Below, piece after piece: positions 8,889 through 17,549 of a stretch of DNA of 64,000 nucleotides. Source of the DNA: Pseudomonas sp. B33.4 (GTDB lineage Bacteria > Pseudomonadota > Gammaproteobacteria > Pseudomonadales > Pseudomonadaceae). The position numbers and the translations under genes are program-made. The stretch is from contig NZ_CP140706.1 of NCBI RefSeq assembly GCF_034555375.1, positions 1,789,001 through 1,853,000 of the forward strand. Reading direction: 5' to 3'. Every line of letters starts with the position of its first letter. Within the stretch, counting starts at the first letter, position 1. The notes under the pieces were generated by a model. It was not told the origin of the DNA. It saw only the letters and a program-made list of their open reading frames with translations, and searched no databases.

Positions 8889-9292
8889 TGCAATATCCAA
8901 TCTGCATCGAATGGGGTGACGAAAATACCGCCATTGGTATCCAGATCCCCGATATTCCCGGCGCCGTTACGGCAGGGGATAGCTTTGAAGATGCCTACAA
9001 TGCGGCGGTTGAAATCGCCCACATCATGCTGCAAGAAATTGCGGCGGACGGTGAGTCGATTCCTATGCCGACATCGGCATCTGCTCATCGCAGTAATCCG
9101 GAATTCGCCGATATGGGCTGGGGCATGCTGGAACTGGATATCTCGCCGTATCTCGGCAAGACCGAGAAGGTCAACGTGACGCTGCCTGGTTACGTGATCC
9201 AGCGAATCGACCGTTATGTGCGCGAGCACAACGTCAAAAGCCGCTCCTCCTTTCTGGCGGACGCGGCGATGGAAAAACTGGTTCGATATTGA
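8888..9292 (+). CDS. hicB: HicB-type antitoxin
   Basis: A 134-residue antitoxin. The N-terminal half has the HicB partial RNase H-like fold (IGIQIPDIPGAVTAGDSFEDAYNAA...). The C-terminal part (VNVTLPGYVIQRIDRYVREHNVKSRSSFLADAA) looks like a ribbon-helix-helix DNA-binding domain, consistent with autoregulation. It overlaps hicA by one base. Both proteins look intact, so the module should be active. Confidence 0.9.
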   Translation: MQYPICIEWGDENTAIGIQIPDIPGAVTAGDSFEDAYNAAVEIAHIMLQEIAADGESIPMPTSASAHRSNPEFADMGWGMLELDISPYLGKTEKVNVTLPGYVIQRIDRYVREHNVKSRSSFLADAAMEKLVRY

Positions 9293-9299
9293 ACGTCAT

Positions 9300-9351
9300 C
9301 GCTCCCACGGGCTCAGTGAATAACCTGTGGGAGCGAGCCTGCTCGCGAAGC
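9300..9351. repeat. REP, TGTGGGAGCGAGCC type, with partial inverted mate
   Basis: TGTGGGAGCGAGCCTGCTCGCGAA at 9326-9349 is a full REP. Only CGCTCCCAC at 9300-9308 remains of an inverted partner. The element fills the gap between the convergent hicB and MFS genes. Confidence 0.8.
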
Positions 9352-9361
9352 TTTTGACGCC

Positions 9362-10549
9362 TTACGCCGTTGCCAATGAACCGCGCTGCGAAGCACTCAA
9401 AAACCGCAACAACGCCAACAGCGGAAACACACTCCCGACAATCACGATCCACAACCAGCCGCCATGTTCGTACACCGCACTGGCCACCGACGAGCCGAAG
9501 GCGCCGCCGATGAAGATGCTGGTCATGTACAGCGCGTTCAAACGACCACGGCTTTTCGCGTCCAGCGAGTAGACCGCGCGCTGGCCGAGGACCATGTTCA
9601 TCTGCACGCAGAAGTCGAGCACCACGCCGGTCACGGCCAGGCCGATGACGCTGTAGGCGGGGTGAATGAACGCCGGCAGGAAGCTCAGGCTGGCAAATAT
9701 CATCGCCAGCAGCGAGGCGATGCGGGTGTGGCCGGCGTCGGCCAGGCGTCCGCTGATCGGCGCGGCGATGGCACCGATGGCACCGACCAGAGCGAAGATC
9801 GCAATTTCGCTTTGCGACAGGCCATGGTTGCGCGCCAGTTCCAGCGGTACGGCGGTCCAGAACAGGCTGAAGGTGGCGAACATGCAGCCCTGATAAAACG
9901 CCCGCTGACGCAATACCGGTTGCTGGCGCAGGAGTGTCCACAGCGAACCGATCAGTTGGCCATACGTGGCGCTGTGATCCGGTTGGCGCTTGGGCACGGT
10001 CAGCGCCAGCACCACGCTGATCGCCGCCATCAACGCAGCGGCAATCATGAACATCGCGCGCCAGCCCAAGTGGTCGGCGACCACACTCGACACCGGCCGC
10101 GCCAACAAAATGCCCAGCAACAAGCCGCCCATGATCCCGCCGACCACCCGGCCACGGGATTCTTCCGGTGCCAGATGCGCAGCCAATGGAATCAGGATCT
10201 GCACCGACACCGAACTGAAGCCCACCAGCAACGAGATCAGCAGGAACACGTTCGGCTGATCGGTAAACGCCGCCGCCAGCAGGCTGGCAATTGCCACCAC
10301 GGTGGTGATGATCATCAACCGGCGGTTTTCCAGCAGATCGCCCAGCGGCACCAGAAAGAACAGGCCCAGCGCATAGCCAATCTGCGTCAGCGAGACGATG
10401 AAACTGGCCATGGTGTCGGAGAGGCCGATGTCCGGCGCGATCAGGCCGATGATCGGCTGCGCGTAGTAAATGTTGGCAACGATGGCGCCGCAGCAGAAGG
10501 CGAACAGCAGCACCATGCCTCGGGTCATTGCGTGAGTGGTGGTGGTCAT
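9362..10549 (-). CDS. Major facilitator superfamily transporter
   Basis: A 395-residue inner-membrane protein with about twelve transmembrane segments and the MFS loop 2-3 signature region (GDLLENRRLMI). The N-terminal part (NIYYAQPIIGLIAPDIGLSD) is typical of the YnfM/arabinose-efflux-like subgroup of drug:H+ antiporters. A substrate cannot be assigned. A divergent secreted-protein gene begins about 245 bases upstream. Confidence 0.88.
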   Translation of the reverse strand: MTTTTHAMTRGMVLLFAFCCGAIVANIYYAQPIIGLIAPDIGLSDTMASFIVSLTQIGYALGLFFLVPLGDLLENRRLMIITTVVAIASLLAAAFTDQPNVFLLISLLVGFSSVSVQILIPLAAHLAPEESRGRVVGGIMGGLLLGILLARPVSSVVADHLGWRAMFMIAAALMAAISVVLALTVPKRQPDHSATYGQLIGSLWTLLRQQPVLRQRAFYQGCMFATFSLFWTAVPLELARNHGLSQSEIAIFALVGAIGAIAAPISGRLADAGHTRIASLLAMIFASLSFLPAFIHPAYSVIGLAVTGVVLDFCVQMNMVLGQRAVYSLDAKSRGRLNALYMTSIFIGGAFGSSVASAVYEHGGWLWIVIVGSVFPLLALLRFLSASQRGSLATA

Positions 10550-10793
10550 AAGGTTTCTCGATCCAGCGAAAGGGGAATGCGGTGAGGCTATGGGACAAAC
10601 CCGACGAGCAGAAGACGCCCTCGGCTGATATCAGTTATTCCGTTGCGGAATGACCGGGTGCTAGCGGTTTGTCATCCATCGGCGAACCTTGCGTCCGGCC
10701 GTTGGGGGTCGATGATACATTCACTTACATCCTGTTCGATAGCGTGCTTATGTTTGCATTGGCTTGTTCAACATTGATGACCGGAGGATTGCA

Positions 10794-11405
10794 ATGAGGA
10801 TTCGCCTTAGCGCAACGATTGTCCTGATCAGCCTGCTGGCCGCGACAAGCGTGCAGGCCGCCGATGCTCCGGGGATGCGCCTCGGCGTGCGCGGCGAGAT
10901 CACCGGGGTCAGCACCGACAGCCTGAAAGTCCACGTCAACAGCGGCGAGAATGTGGTTATTCAGTTGACCGGTGACACCAAGGTACGCGCCGTCACCCTG
11001 GCCAATATCGAAGACATCAAACCCGGCAGCTACATCGGTTCGGCGGCGATGCCGCAGGAAGATGGCACGCTCAAGGCGCTGGAAGTGCATGTGTTTCCGC
11101 CGGAGCTGGCGGGCAGCGGCGATGGTCATCGACCTTTCGATCTGGCCAAGGGCAGCAGCATGACCAATGGCAGTGTCGGTGATCTGGTGGTGAGCAACGG
11201 GCGGGTGCTGACGGTGAACTACAAGGGCGGGCAGCAGAAGATTCTGGTGCCGGAGGATGTGCCGATTGTGAATCTGATGCCGGGGGATCGGAGTTTGCTG
11301 AAGGTTGGGGTGAAGATTGTGACGTTCGTCACGCAAAGTGCGGATGGCACGCTGACCGCGCAATCGATTTCTGCGGGTAAGGATGGGGTGACGCCACCGA
11401 TGTAG
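10794..11405 (+). CDS. Secreted DUF5666-like protein of unknown function
   Basis: A 203-residue product with a Sec signal peptide (MRIRLSATIVLISLLAATSVQA, cut after residue 22). The start at 10794 is preceded by a GGAGG ribosome site; an in-frame start 30 bases earlier would spoil the signal peptide. The mature part is beta-rich with two similar OB-like stretches (RGEITGVSTDSLKVHV and SVGDLVVSNGRVLTVNY), as in DUF5666-type proteins. No catalytic residues are recognisable. Function not known. Confidence 0.75.
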   Translation: MRIRLSATIVLISLLAATSVQAADAPGMRLGVRGEITGVSTDSLKVHVNSGENVVIQLTGDTKVRAVTLANIEDIKPGSYIGSAAMPQEDGTLKALEVHVFPPELAGSGDGHRPFDLAKGSSMTNGSVGDLVVSNGRVLTVNYKGGQQKILVPEDVPIVNLMPGDRSLLKVGVKIVTFVTQSADGTLTAQSISAGKDGVTPPM

Positions 11406-11408
11406 AGG

Positions 11409-11587
11409 CCCCTCACCCTAGCCCTCTCCCAGAGGGAGAGGGGACTGATTGGGGGATGCATGTGAATTACGCCGACCTGAACGTGCTGTGGTGAATCCAT
11501 AATCGACGAAATCTTTCAATTCGATGTAACTCGCCAGACACCTCGGTCGGCCCCCTCTCCCTCTGGGAGAGGGCTGGGGTGAGGGTA
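11409..11587. repeat. Nested-palindrome element, copy 1
   Basis: The outer left hairpin is CCCTCTCCCAGAGGGAGAGGG, preceded by CCCCTCACCCTAG. The outer right hairpin is CCCTCTCCCTCTGGGAGAGGG, followed by CTGGGGTGAGGG. The middle contains GCCGACCTGAA and GAATCCATAATCGACGAA, then TCTTTCAATTCGATG. The whole is roughly palindromic. It lies between the convergent secreted-protein and sulfate-binding genes. Related copies are at 53584-53905 and 58212-58389, and diverged ones at 19437-19550 and 32848-32997. Confidence 0.85.
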
Positions 11588-11597
11588 AAGCGGCCAC

Positions 11598-11629
11598 AAA
11601 AAAAGGCGACCACTGTGGGTCGCCTTTTT
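11598..11629. terminator. Bidirectional terminator before the sulfate-binding gene
   Basis: AAAAAAAGGCGACC, loop, GGTCGCCTTTTT: A-rich on one side and T-rich on the other, so it can stop transcription in both directions between the two convergent genes. Confidence 0.88.
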
Positions 11630-11645
11630 CACGCCTGCTTAAACC

Positions 11646-12644
11646 TTACTGCCCGCTATAGATCTGATCAAAAACCCCACCATCATTGAAGTGGGTCTTC
11701 TGCACCGTACGCCAGTCACCAAAGGTCTTCTCCACCGAGAGGAAATCAACTTTCGGGAAACGATCGGTGTACTTCGCCAGTACCGCCGGATCACGCGGAC
11801 GCAGGTAGTTCGCCGCCGCAATCTCCTGACCTTCCGGCGACCACAGGTACTTCAGGTACTCATCCGCCGCCGCACGCGAACCTTTCTTGTCGACCACTTT
11901 ATCGACCACCGACACCGGTGGCTCAGCCTCAGCCGAAACACTCGGATAAATCACTTCAAACTGATCACGACCAAACTCGCGGGCAATCATTTCCGCCTCG
12001 TTTTCGAAGGTCACCAGCACGTCGCCGATCTGGTTGGTCATGAACGTGGTAGTCGCCGCGCGGCCACCGGTATCGAGTACCGGCGCTTGTTTGAACAGTT
12101 TGCCGACGAAATCCTTGGCCTTGTTCTCGTCGCCGCCATTCTTCAGCACATAGCCCCAGGCCGACAGGTAGGTGTAGCGGCCATTACCCGAGGTTTTCGG
12201 GTTTGGCACGATCACTTGCACGCCGTCCTTGAGCAGGTCCGGCCAGTCTTTCAGGGCTTTCGGGTTGCCTTTGCGGACGATGAACACAGTGGCCGAGGTG
12301 AACGGCGCGCTGTTGTTCGGCAGACGCGTGACCCAGTTTTCCGGCACCAGTTTGCCGTTGTCGGCGAGGGCGTTGATGTCGGTGGCCATGTTCATGGTGA
12401 TGACGTCAGCCGGCAGGCCATCGATGACCGAGCGCGCTTGCTTGCTCGAACCGCCGAAGGACATCTGCACGGTGATGTTTTCGTTGTGCTCGGCTTGCCA
12501 GTGTTTCTGGAACGCAGTGTTGTAGTCCTTGTAGAAATCGCGCATCACGTCGTAGGAAACGTTGAGCAGCGTCGGGGCTGCCTGGGCGATGTTGGCCAAG
12601 GCCAGGCCGGCGGCGAGAAGTGAGGCGCCAAAGAGTTTTTTCAC
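11646..12644 (-). CDS. sbp: Sulfate/thiosulfate ABC transporter substrate-binding protein
   Basis: A 332-residue periplasmic protein that delivers sulfate to the CysTWA permease. The signal peptide ends at AQA (residue 22). Family motifs include LLNVSYDVMRDFYKDYN, SFGGSSKQARSVIDGLPADV, NPKTSGNGRYTYL and a C-terminal FPKVDFLSVEKTFGDW. No permease or ATPase genes are adjacent, so it must serve a transporter encoded elsewhere. Expression is probably raised under sulfur limitation, but no regulator site was identified. Confidence 0.92.
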   Translation of the reverse strand: MKKLFGASLLAAGLALANIAQAAPTLLNVSYDVMRDFYKDYNTAFQKHWQAEHNENITVQMSFGGSSKQARSVIDGLPADVITMNMATDINALADNGKLVPENWVTRLPNNSAPFTSATVFIVRKGNPKALKDWPDLLKDGVQVIVPNPKTSGNGRYTYLSAWGYVLKNGGDENKAKDFVGKLFKQAPVLDTGGRAATTTFMTNQIGDVLVTFENEAEMIAREFGRDQFEVIYPSVSAEAEPPVSVVDKVVDKKGSRAAADEYLKYLWSPEGQEIAAANYLRPRDPAVLAKYTDRFPKVDFLSVEKTFGDWRTVQKTHFNDGGVFDQIYSGQ

Positions 12645-12748
12645 TGCGCATTCCTTGTTTTATCTATGTAGAAGCAGGAGGTGATGTTCAATTGCCACTG
12701 ACTATAACGGGGCACGCATAGTCGTTTAAAGATTAAAAAGCTCTTTGC

Positions 12749-13573
12749 TTATTCCAGTTTCTTAAACAGTGCGTTGCCACATCGCGAGCAGAACGCTGCG
12801 CCGTGTTCATGGCTGTTTTTCTTGCACACCGGGCAGTCGTGTTGCAGCTGTTCGCCGCGCATGGCGTTGGCCAGTTCGGCGGTAAAAATCCCCGTCGGCA
12901 CAGCGATGATCGAGTAACCGGTGATCATCACCAGCGACGAAATCACTTGGCCCAGCGGCGTCTTCGGCACGATGTCGCCGAAGCCCACGGTGGTCAACGT
13001 GACGATAGCCCAATAGATGCCTTTGGGAATGCTGGTGAAGCCATGCTCGGGGCCTTCGATCACGTACATCAAAGTGCCGAACACCGTCACCAGCGTGCAG
13101 ACGCTGACCAGAAACACGACGATTTTCTGTTTGCTGCCGCGCAGCGCCGACATCAGATAGTTGGCTTGCTTGAGGTACGGGCTGAGCTTGAGCACGCGGA
13201 AAATCCGCAACATGCGGATGATCCGAATGATCAGCAGGTACTGCGCATCGCTGTAATACAGGGCGAGGATACCGGGCACGATCGCCAGCAAATCCACCAG
13301 CCCGTAAAAGCTGAAAGCATAGCGCAACGGCTTGGGCGAGCAGTACAGACGCAGGATGTACTCGCCGAGAAAGATGATCGTGAAGCCCCACTCGATGTAG
13401 GCCAGCACGTCGGCGTAATTCTGGTGAATGCTGTCGATGCTGTCGAGCATCACGATCACCAGACTGGCGAGGATGATCAACAGCAGGATGCCGTCGAAGC
13501 GACGCCCGGCGAGGGTGTCGCTCTGGAAAATCATGACGTAGAGCCGTTCACGCCAACTGTTGCTGCTGTCCAT
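12749..13573 (-). CDS. Voltage-gated-type potassium channel with C-terminal zinc-ribbon-like motif
   Basis: A 274-residue inner-membrane channel of six-transmembrane Kv type. The selectivity filter TVGFGD is at residues 195-200. The voltage-sensor S4 has regularly spaced arginines 117, 120, 123 and 126. Beyond the last helix there is a short tail with CPVC (247/250) and CSRC (262/265), a pattern like a zinc ribbon. Potassium selectivity follows from the filter; the role of the tail is unknown. The urea-transporter gene follows on the same strand with a 22-base gap to this gene's start. Confidence 0.88.
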   Translation of the reverse strand: MDSSNSWRERLYVMIFQSDTLAGRRFDGILLLIILASLVIVMLDSIDSIHQNYADVLAYIEWGFTIIFLGEYILRLYCSPKPLRYAFSFYGLVDLLAIVPGILALYYSDAQYLLIIRIIRMLRIFRVLKLSPYLKQANYLMSALRGSKQKIVVFLVSVCTLVTVFGTLMYVIEGPEHGFTSIPKGIYWAIVTLTTVGFGDIVPKTPLGQVISSLVMITGYSIIAVPTGIFTAELANAMRGEQLQHDCPVCKKNSHEHGAAFCSRCGNALFKKLE

Positions 13574-13594
13574 GGAAAACGCCTGAATCGAAGA

Positions 13595-14509
13595 TCAGCG
13601 CAGCCTAGGTTGATTCTCCCCATGAGCGCAAGGCGCACGCTCGACCGGCGTTTTGCCGAGCATCTGAATACCGGCGCGGATCAGCCAGGCGGCGAGGATG
13701 AACGGCGCGGTCAGAGTAGCGAGGCCGACGGCAGCAAATAGCGGAGTGACCAGCAGCGCGAGGACGATGCCGAGCAGGGGCAGCCACGGTTGTTGGCGTT
13801 GCGCGCAGAAGGCGAGGGCGGCGAGCACGGCGTTATAGCTGCCGAGGCCGAGCAAAGCGGAGCCGGTTTCGTGATGCAGCAGGCTGGAGCCGAGACCGAT
13901 CGCCGAGGCGAGCATTGCCCAGCAAAACGCCCGTCGATCAGCGATCAACAGACCGATGGCGATCAACGCGCCGGCCAGTGGATGACCAAGGAACATCACC
14001 TGGCCCAAACCACGCAGTTCAGCGGCGAGCAGGTTCAGCGTGTTCATCTCGATGTGCGCCATCGGCGCTGACGGTTCGGCGAACAACAGCAGGATCCAAC
14101 TCAGCGCCACAAACGGCGAGGTGTAGGCCGGAATCGATCGGCTGCGGTACACATGTTTGAGCCATTGCTGCGTGGCCATCGCGCTCAGTCCGCCGGCGGC
14201 AAGAATCAGCGGCGGCAGCAGCGGCGACCACGGGAAATACAGGCTCAGCAACAGGCCGAGCAAGATGCCGTTGTAACTGAACAGCCCGGCCTGGCGATCA
14301 GCCTTGGCGTAGTTGCGCCGTTGTGCGGTGAGCAAACCGGCGACGGCACCGAGCAGCGCACCGGCGAACAGCACCGGTGCCGTCAGCAGGATCGCCAACA
14401 GGCACAGCAGGCCGCACAGCGGATGGCGCTGGAGGAATATTTGACTGAAACCGTTGAGCAATGCCTCGGCCCAGTCGGGGCAGTGGGTGTTGAAATGATT
14501 GGCAGGCAT
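13595..14509 (-). CDS. Urea transporter (UT family)
   Basis: A 304-residue membrane protein with about ten hydrophobic segments. It shows the internal repeat typical of the UT family, with FSYNGILLGLLLSLYF in the first half and GLGSYNAVLAALAF in the second, plus the PAYTSPF motif. Such proteins form urea channels. No urease genes are in the window. It is encoded just upstream of the potassium channel on the same strand. Assignment rests on motif recognition, not a search. Confidence 0.82.
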   Translation of the reverse strand: MPANHFNTHCPDWAEALLNGFSQIFLQRHPLCGLLCLLAILLTAPVLFAGALLGAVAGLLTAQRRNYAKADRQAGLFSYNGILLGLLLSLYFPWSPLLPPLILAAGGLSAMATQQWLKHVYRSRSIPAYTSPFVALSWILLLFAEPSAPMAHIEMNTLNLLAAELRGLGQVMFLGHPLAGALIAIGLLIADRRAFCWAMLASAIGLGSSLLHHETGSALLGLGSYNAVLAALAFCAQRQQPWLPLLGIVLALLVTPLFAAVGLATLTAPFILAAWLIRAGIQMLGKTPVERAPCAHGENQPRLR

Positions 14510-14546
14510 GGGCAGTTCTGAAAGTCAGTGAAACCGAGGCGCCTGT

Positions 14547-14640
14547 TTCGCCAGCAGGCTGGCTCCCACATTGAATCTTTGTTCAGTCATTGAGTTTGTG
14601 ATGCACACAAATCAACTGTGGGAGCGAGCCTGCTCGCGAA
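14547..14640. repeat. REPIN, TGTGGGAGCGAGCC type, left arm degenerate
   Basis: TGTGGGAGCGAGCCTGCTCGCGAA at 14617-14640 is intact. The inverted mate TTCGCCAGCAGGCTGGCTCCCACA at 14547-14570 has two changes that keep it complementary within its own hairpin. It lies between pyk and the urea-transporter gene. Confidence 0.8.
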
Positions 14641-14714
14641 GAGGCCAGTTGTAGCGCTCAAGCATTTTGATTGAAGGAATAACCGCTATTCCCACAACAG
14701 CTTTTTGAGCATGC

Positions 14715-16130
14715 TCAGATCAATGTCTCGATCCGCAGCGAGTTAGTCGACCCAGGCTGCCCGAACGGCACACCAGCAGTGATCAACAACGTGTCACCAC
14801 GCTCGGCCATGCCCTGCGCCTGGGCGATTTCCAGCGCGGTCGAGCAGACTTCGTCGACCTGACGCAGGCGATCGTTGACCACCGAATGAATCCCCCACGC
14901 CACGCTCAAACGCCGCGCGGTTTGCAGGTTCGGCGTGAGGTTGAGGATCGGCGCTTTCGGCCGTTCCCGCGCTGCACGCAAACTCGACGATCCCGACTCG
15001 CTGTAGTTGACCAGCACCGCCACCGGCAGCACGTTACTGATGCGACGGATCGCACAGCTGATCGCATCGGACACGGTCGCTTCTGCTTTCGGTCGGCTGA
15101 CGTCGAGCTGAGTCTGATAATCCGGGCCGTTCTCAACCTGACGAATGATCTTGCTCATCATCTGCACGGCTTCCAGCGGGTATTCGCCGGACGCAGTTTC
15201 TGCCGACAGCATCACCGCATCGGCACCTTCGGCCACGGCGTTGGCAACGTCGGTCACTTCGGCGCGGGTCGGGGCAGGGGAGAAGCGCATCGACTCGAGC
15301 ATTTGCGTCGCTACCACCACCGGTTTGCCCAGTTCGCGGCAGGTGGTGATGATGTTTTTCTGAATCTGCGGCACGCTTTCGGCCGGCACTTCGACGCCGA
15401 GGTCGCCGCGAGCCACCATGATCGCGTCGCTCAATTCAGCGATTTCGCGCAGCTGTTCAACGGCGGAAGGCTTCTCGATTTTCGCCATCAGAAAGGCTTT
15501 GTCGCCGATCAATGCGCGGGCTTCGATGATGTCTTGCGGACGCTGCACAAACGACAGCGCGACCCAGTCCACACCCAGTTCCAGACCGAAGCTCAAATCG
15601 CGGCGATCCTTGGCAGTCAGCGGGCTGAGGTCGAGCACCGCTTGCGGCACGTTGACGCCTTTGCGATCCGACAACTCGCCGCCGTTGAGCACGGTGGTGT
15701 CGATCGCATCGGCGTATTTGCTGACTACGCGCAGACGCAGCTTGCCGTCGTCGAGCAACAGATCCATACCCGCTTCCAGCGCTTCGATGATTTCCGGATG
15801 CGGCAGATTCACTCGGCGCTCATCGCCCGGTGTCGCGTCCAGATCGAGACGGAAGGCCTGACCGCGATGCAGTTGCACCTTGCCGTCAGCGAACTTGCCG
15901 ACGCGCAGTTTCGGCCCTTGCAAGTCCATCAGAATGCCCAGCGGATAGTTGAGCTGGCGCTCGACTTCGCGGATCCACTGATAGCGCTTGGCGTGGTCGG
16001 CGTGATCGCCGTGGCTGAAGTTCAGGCGGAAGATATTGACCCCGGCCTCGACCAGTTCGCGGATCTCTTCGATGCCGTCGACAGCAGGCCCGAGGGTGGC
16101 GAGGATTTTTACCTTTTTATCAGGCGTCAT
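14715..16130 (-). CDS. pyk: Pyruvate kinase
   Basis: Converts phosphoenolpyruvate and ADP to pyruvate and ATP. The 471-residue protein has the substrate/metal motifs NFSHGDHADH (37-46), the catalytic lysine region AKIEKPSAVEQL with Lys217, and MVARGDLGVEVPAE (239-251). Its ATG overlaps the glycerate-kinase stop by four bases (16127-16130), so the two are translationally coupled. It is the last gene of the gcl-hyi-glxR-ttuD-pyk run, which would take glycerate to pyruvate. Confidence 0.96.
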   Translation of the reverse strand: MTPDKKVKILATLGPAVDGIEEIRELVEAGVNIFRLNFSHGDHADHAKRYQWIREVERQLNYPLGILMDLQGPKLRVGKFADGKVQLHRGQAFRLDLDATPGDERRVNLPHPEIIEALEAGMDLLLDDGKLRLRVVSKYADAIDTTVLNGGELSDRKGVNVPQAVLDLSPLTAKDRRDLSFGLELGVDWVALSFVQRPQDIIEARALIGDKAFLMAKIEKPSAVEQLREIAELSDAIMVARGDLGVEVPAESVPQIQKNIITTCRELGKPVVVATQMLESMRFSPAPTRAEVTDVANAVAEGADAVMLSAETASGEYPLEAVQMMSKIIRQVENGPDYQTQLDVSRPKAEATVSDAISCAIRRISNVLPVAVLVNYSESGSSSLRAARERPKAPILNLTPNLQTARRLSVAWGIHSVVNDRLRQVDEVCSTALEIAQAQGMAERGDTLLITAGVPFGQPGSTNSLRIETLI

Positions 16131-17401
16131 GATTTGCAGCTCTCAAGGATCAGAATGGCGCGGAAGTCGTTGACGTTGGTGCGGGTCGGCTCGGTGACGA
16201 TCAGCGCATCGAGCGCCTCGAAATAGCCGTAGCCGTTGTTGTTATCCAGCTCGTCGCTGGCGCTCAAACCGAGGGCGGCGGCGCGGGCGTAGCTGTCCGG
16301 GGTCATAATCGCGCCGGCGTTGTCTTCCGAGCCGTCGATGCCGTCGGTGTCACCGGCCAGGGCATAAACGCCGGGCTGGCCTTTGAGGTTGTCGGTGAGG
16401 CTCAAAAGGAATTCGGCGTTGCGCCCGCCACGGCCATTGCCGCGCACGGTCACGGTGGTTTCGCCGCCGGAAAGAATCACGCACGGTGCTGCCAGTGGCT
16501 GGCCGTGATTGATGATCTGGCGGGCGATGCCGGCGTGGACTTTCGCCACTTCGCGCGACTCACCTTCGAGGTCGCCGAGGATCAGCGTGCTGAAACCGGC
16601 CTGACGGCATTTCACTGCCGCCGCGTCCAGCGATTGCTGAGGACGGGCGATCAACTGGAAGTGGCTGCGCGCGAGGCTTGGGTCGCCGGGTTTGACGGTT
16701 TCCGACTCAGGGCTTTGCAGCCAGGTGCGCACCGAAGCAGGGATCTCGATGCCGTAGCGTTTGATGATTGCCAGCGCTTCGGCGGAAGTGCTTGGGTCGG
16801 CCACGGTCGGGCCGGAAGCGATGACCGTGGCGAGGTCGCCCGGTACATCGGAAATCGCGTAAGTGTAAACAGTGGCAGGCCAGCAGGCCTTGCCCAAGCG
16901 GCCACCCTTGATCGCCGAGAGGTGCTTGCGTACGCAGTTCATCTCGCCGATGGTCGCGCCGGATTTCAGCAGGGCTTTGTTGATCGACTGCTTGTCGGCG
17001 AGGGTGATGCCTTCGGCCGGCAACGCCAGCAGGGCCGAGCCGCCACCGGAGAGCAGAAAGATCACGCGGTCGTCTTCGCTCAGGTTGCTGACCAGCTCGA
17101 GCACGCGTTTGGCCACGGCCAAACCGGCTGCGTCGGGGACGGGATGCGCGGCTTCGACCACTTCGATTTTTTCGCACGGGGCGCCGTGACCGTAGCGGGT
17201 CACAACCAGGCCAGACACCTCACCTTCCCAGCAGCGCTCGACCACTTGCGCCATGGCGGCAGCGGCTTTGCCGGCACCAATGACGATCACCCGGCCGCTG
17301 CGGTCGGCAGGCAAATGAGCTTCGAGGACCTGGTTCGGATGGGCCGCGTCGATGGCTGTGGCAAACAGCTCGCGCAGCAGTTGTTGCGGATCGACCGACA
17401 T
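16127..17401 (-). CDS. ttuD: Glycerate kinase, TtuD/GckA (MOFRL) family
   Basis: A 424-residue protein with an N-terminal DUF4147-like domain (VIGAGKAAAAMAQVVE) and a C-terminal MOFRL domain (GGRNAEFLL, DTDGIDG). Databases often call this family hydroxypyruvate reductase TtuD, but characterised MOFRL proteins are glycerate 2-kinases making 2-phosphoglycerate. The context favours a kinase: glxR upstream supplies glycerate and the coupled pyk downstream uses the PEP formed from 2-phosphoglycerate by enolase. A REPIN separates it from glxR. Confidence 0.87.
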   Translation of the reverse strand: MSVDPQQLLRELFATAIDAAHPNQVLEAHLPADRSGRVIVIGAGKAAAAMAQVVERCWEGEVSGLVVTRYGHGAPCEKIEVVEAAHPVPDAAGLAVAKRVLELVSNLSEDDRVIFLLSGGGSALLALPAEGITLADKQSINKALLKSGATIGEMNCVRKHLSAIKGGRLGKACWPATVYTYAISDVPGDLATVIASGPTVADPSTSAEALAIIKRYGIEIPASVRTWLQSPESETVKPGDPSLARSHFQLIARPQQSLDAAAVKCRQAGFSTLILGDLEGESREVAKVHAGIARQIINHGQPLAAPCVILSGGETTVTVRGNGRGGRNAEFLLSLTDNLKGQPGVYALAGDTDGIDGSEDNAGAIMTPDSYARAAALGLSASDELDNNNGYGYFEALDALIVTEPTRTNVNDFRAILILESCKS

Positions 17402-17447
17402 GGCGGGCTCCCGGAATTCTTGTTATTCGAAAGGGCAACTCAGATCA

Positions 17448-17536
17448 CTGTAGGAGTGAGCCTGCTCGCGATTCAGGCGCCGCGGTAAATCTGACTCACC
17501 GCGGTGACTTCATCGCGAGCAGGCTCACTCCTACAG
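17448..17536. repeat. REPIN, TGTAGGAGTGAGCC type, inside the gcl operon
   Basis: CTGTAGGAGTGAGCCTGCTC at the left pairs with GAGCAGGCTCACTCCTACAG at the right. The inner parts CACCGCGGTGA and GCGCCGCGGTAAAT give further pairing. It occupies the gap between ttuD and glxR. Confidence 0.9.
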
Positions 17537-17549
17537 GTTTGATGAAGGC

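Noticed and set aside
11598..11629. Possible small RNA between the nested palindrome and sbp
   Set aside because: Only a terminator hairpin is visible; no promoter was recognised for an independent transcript.
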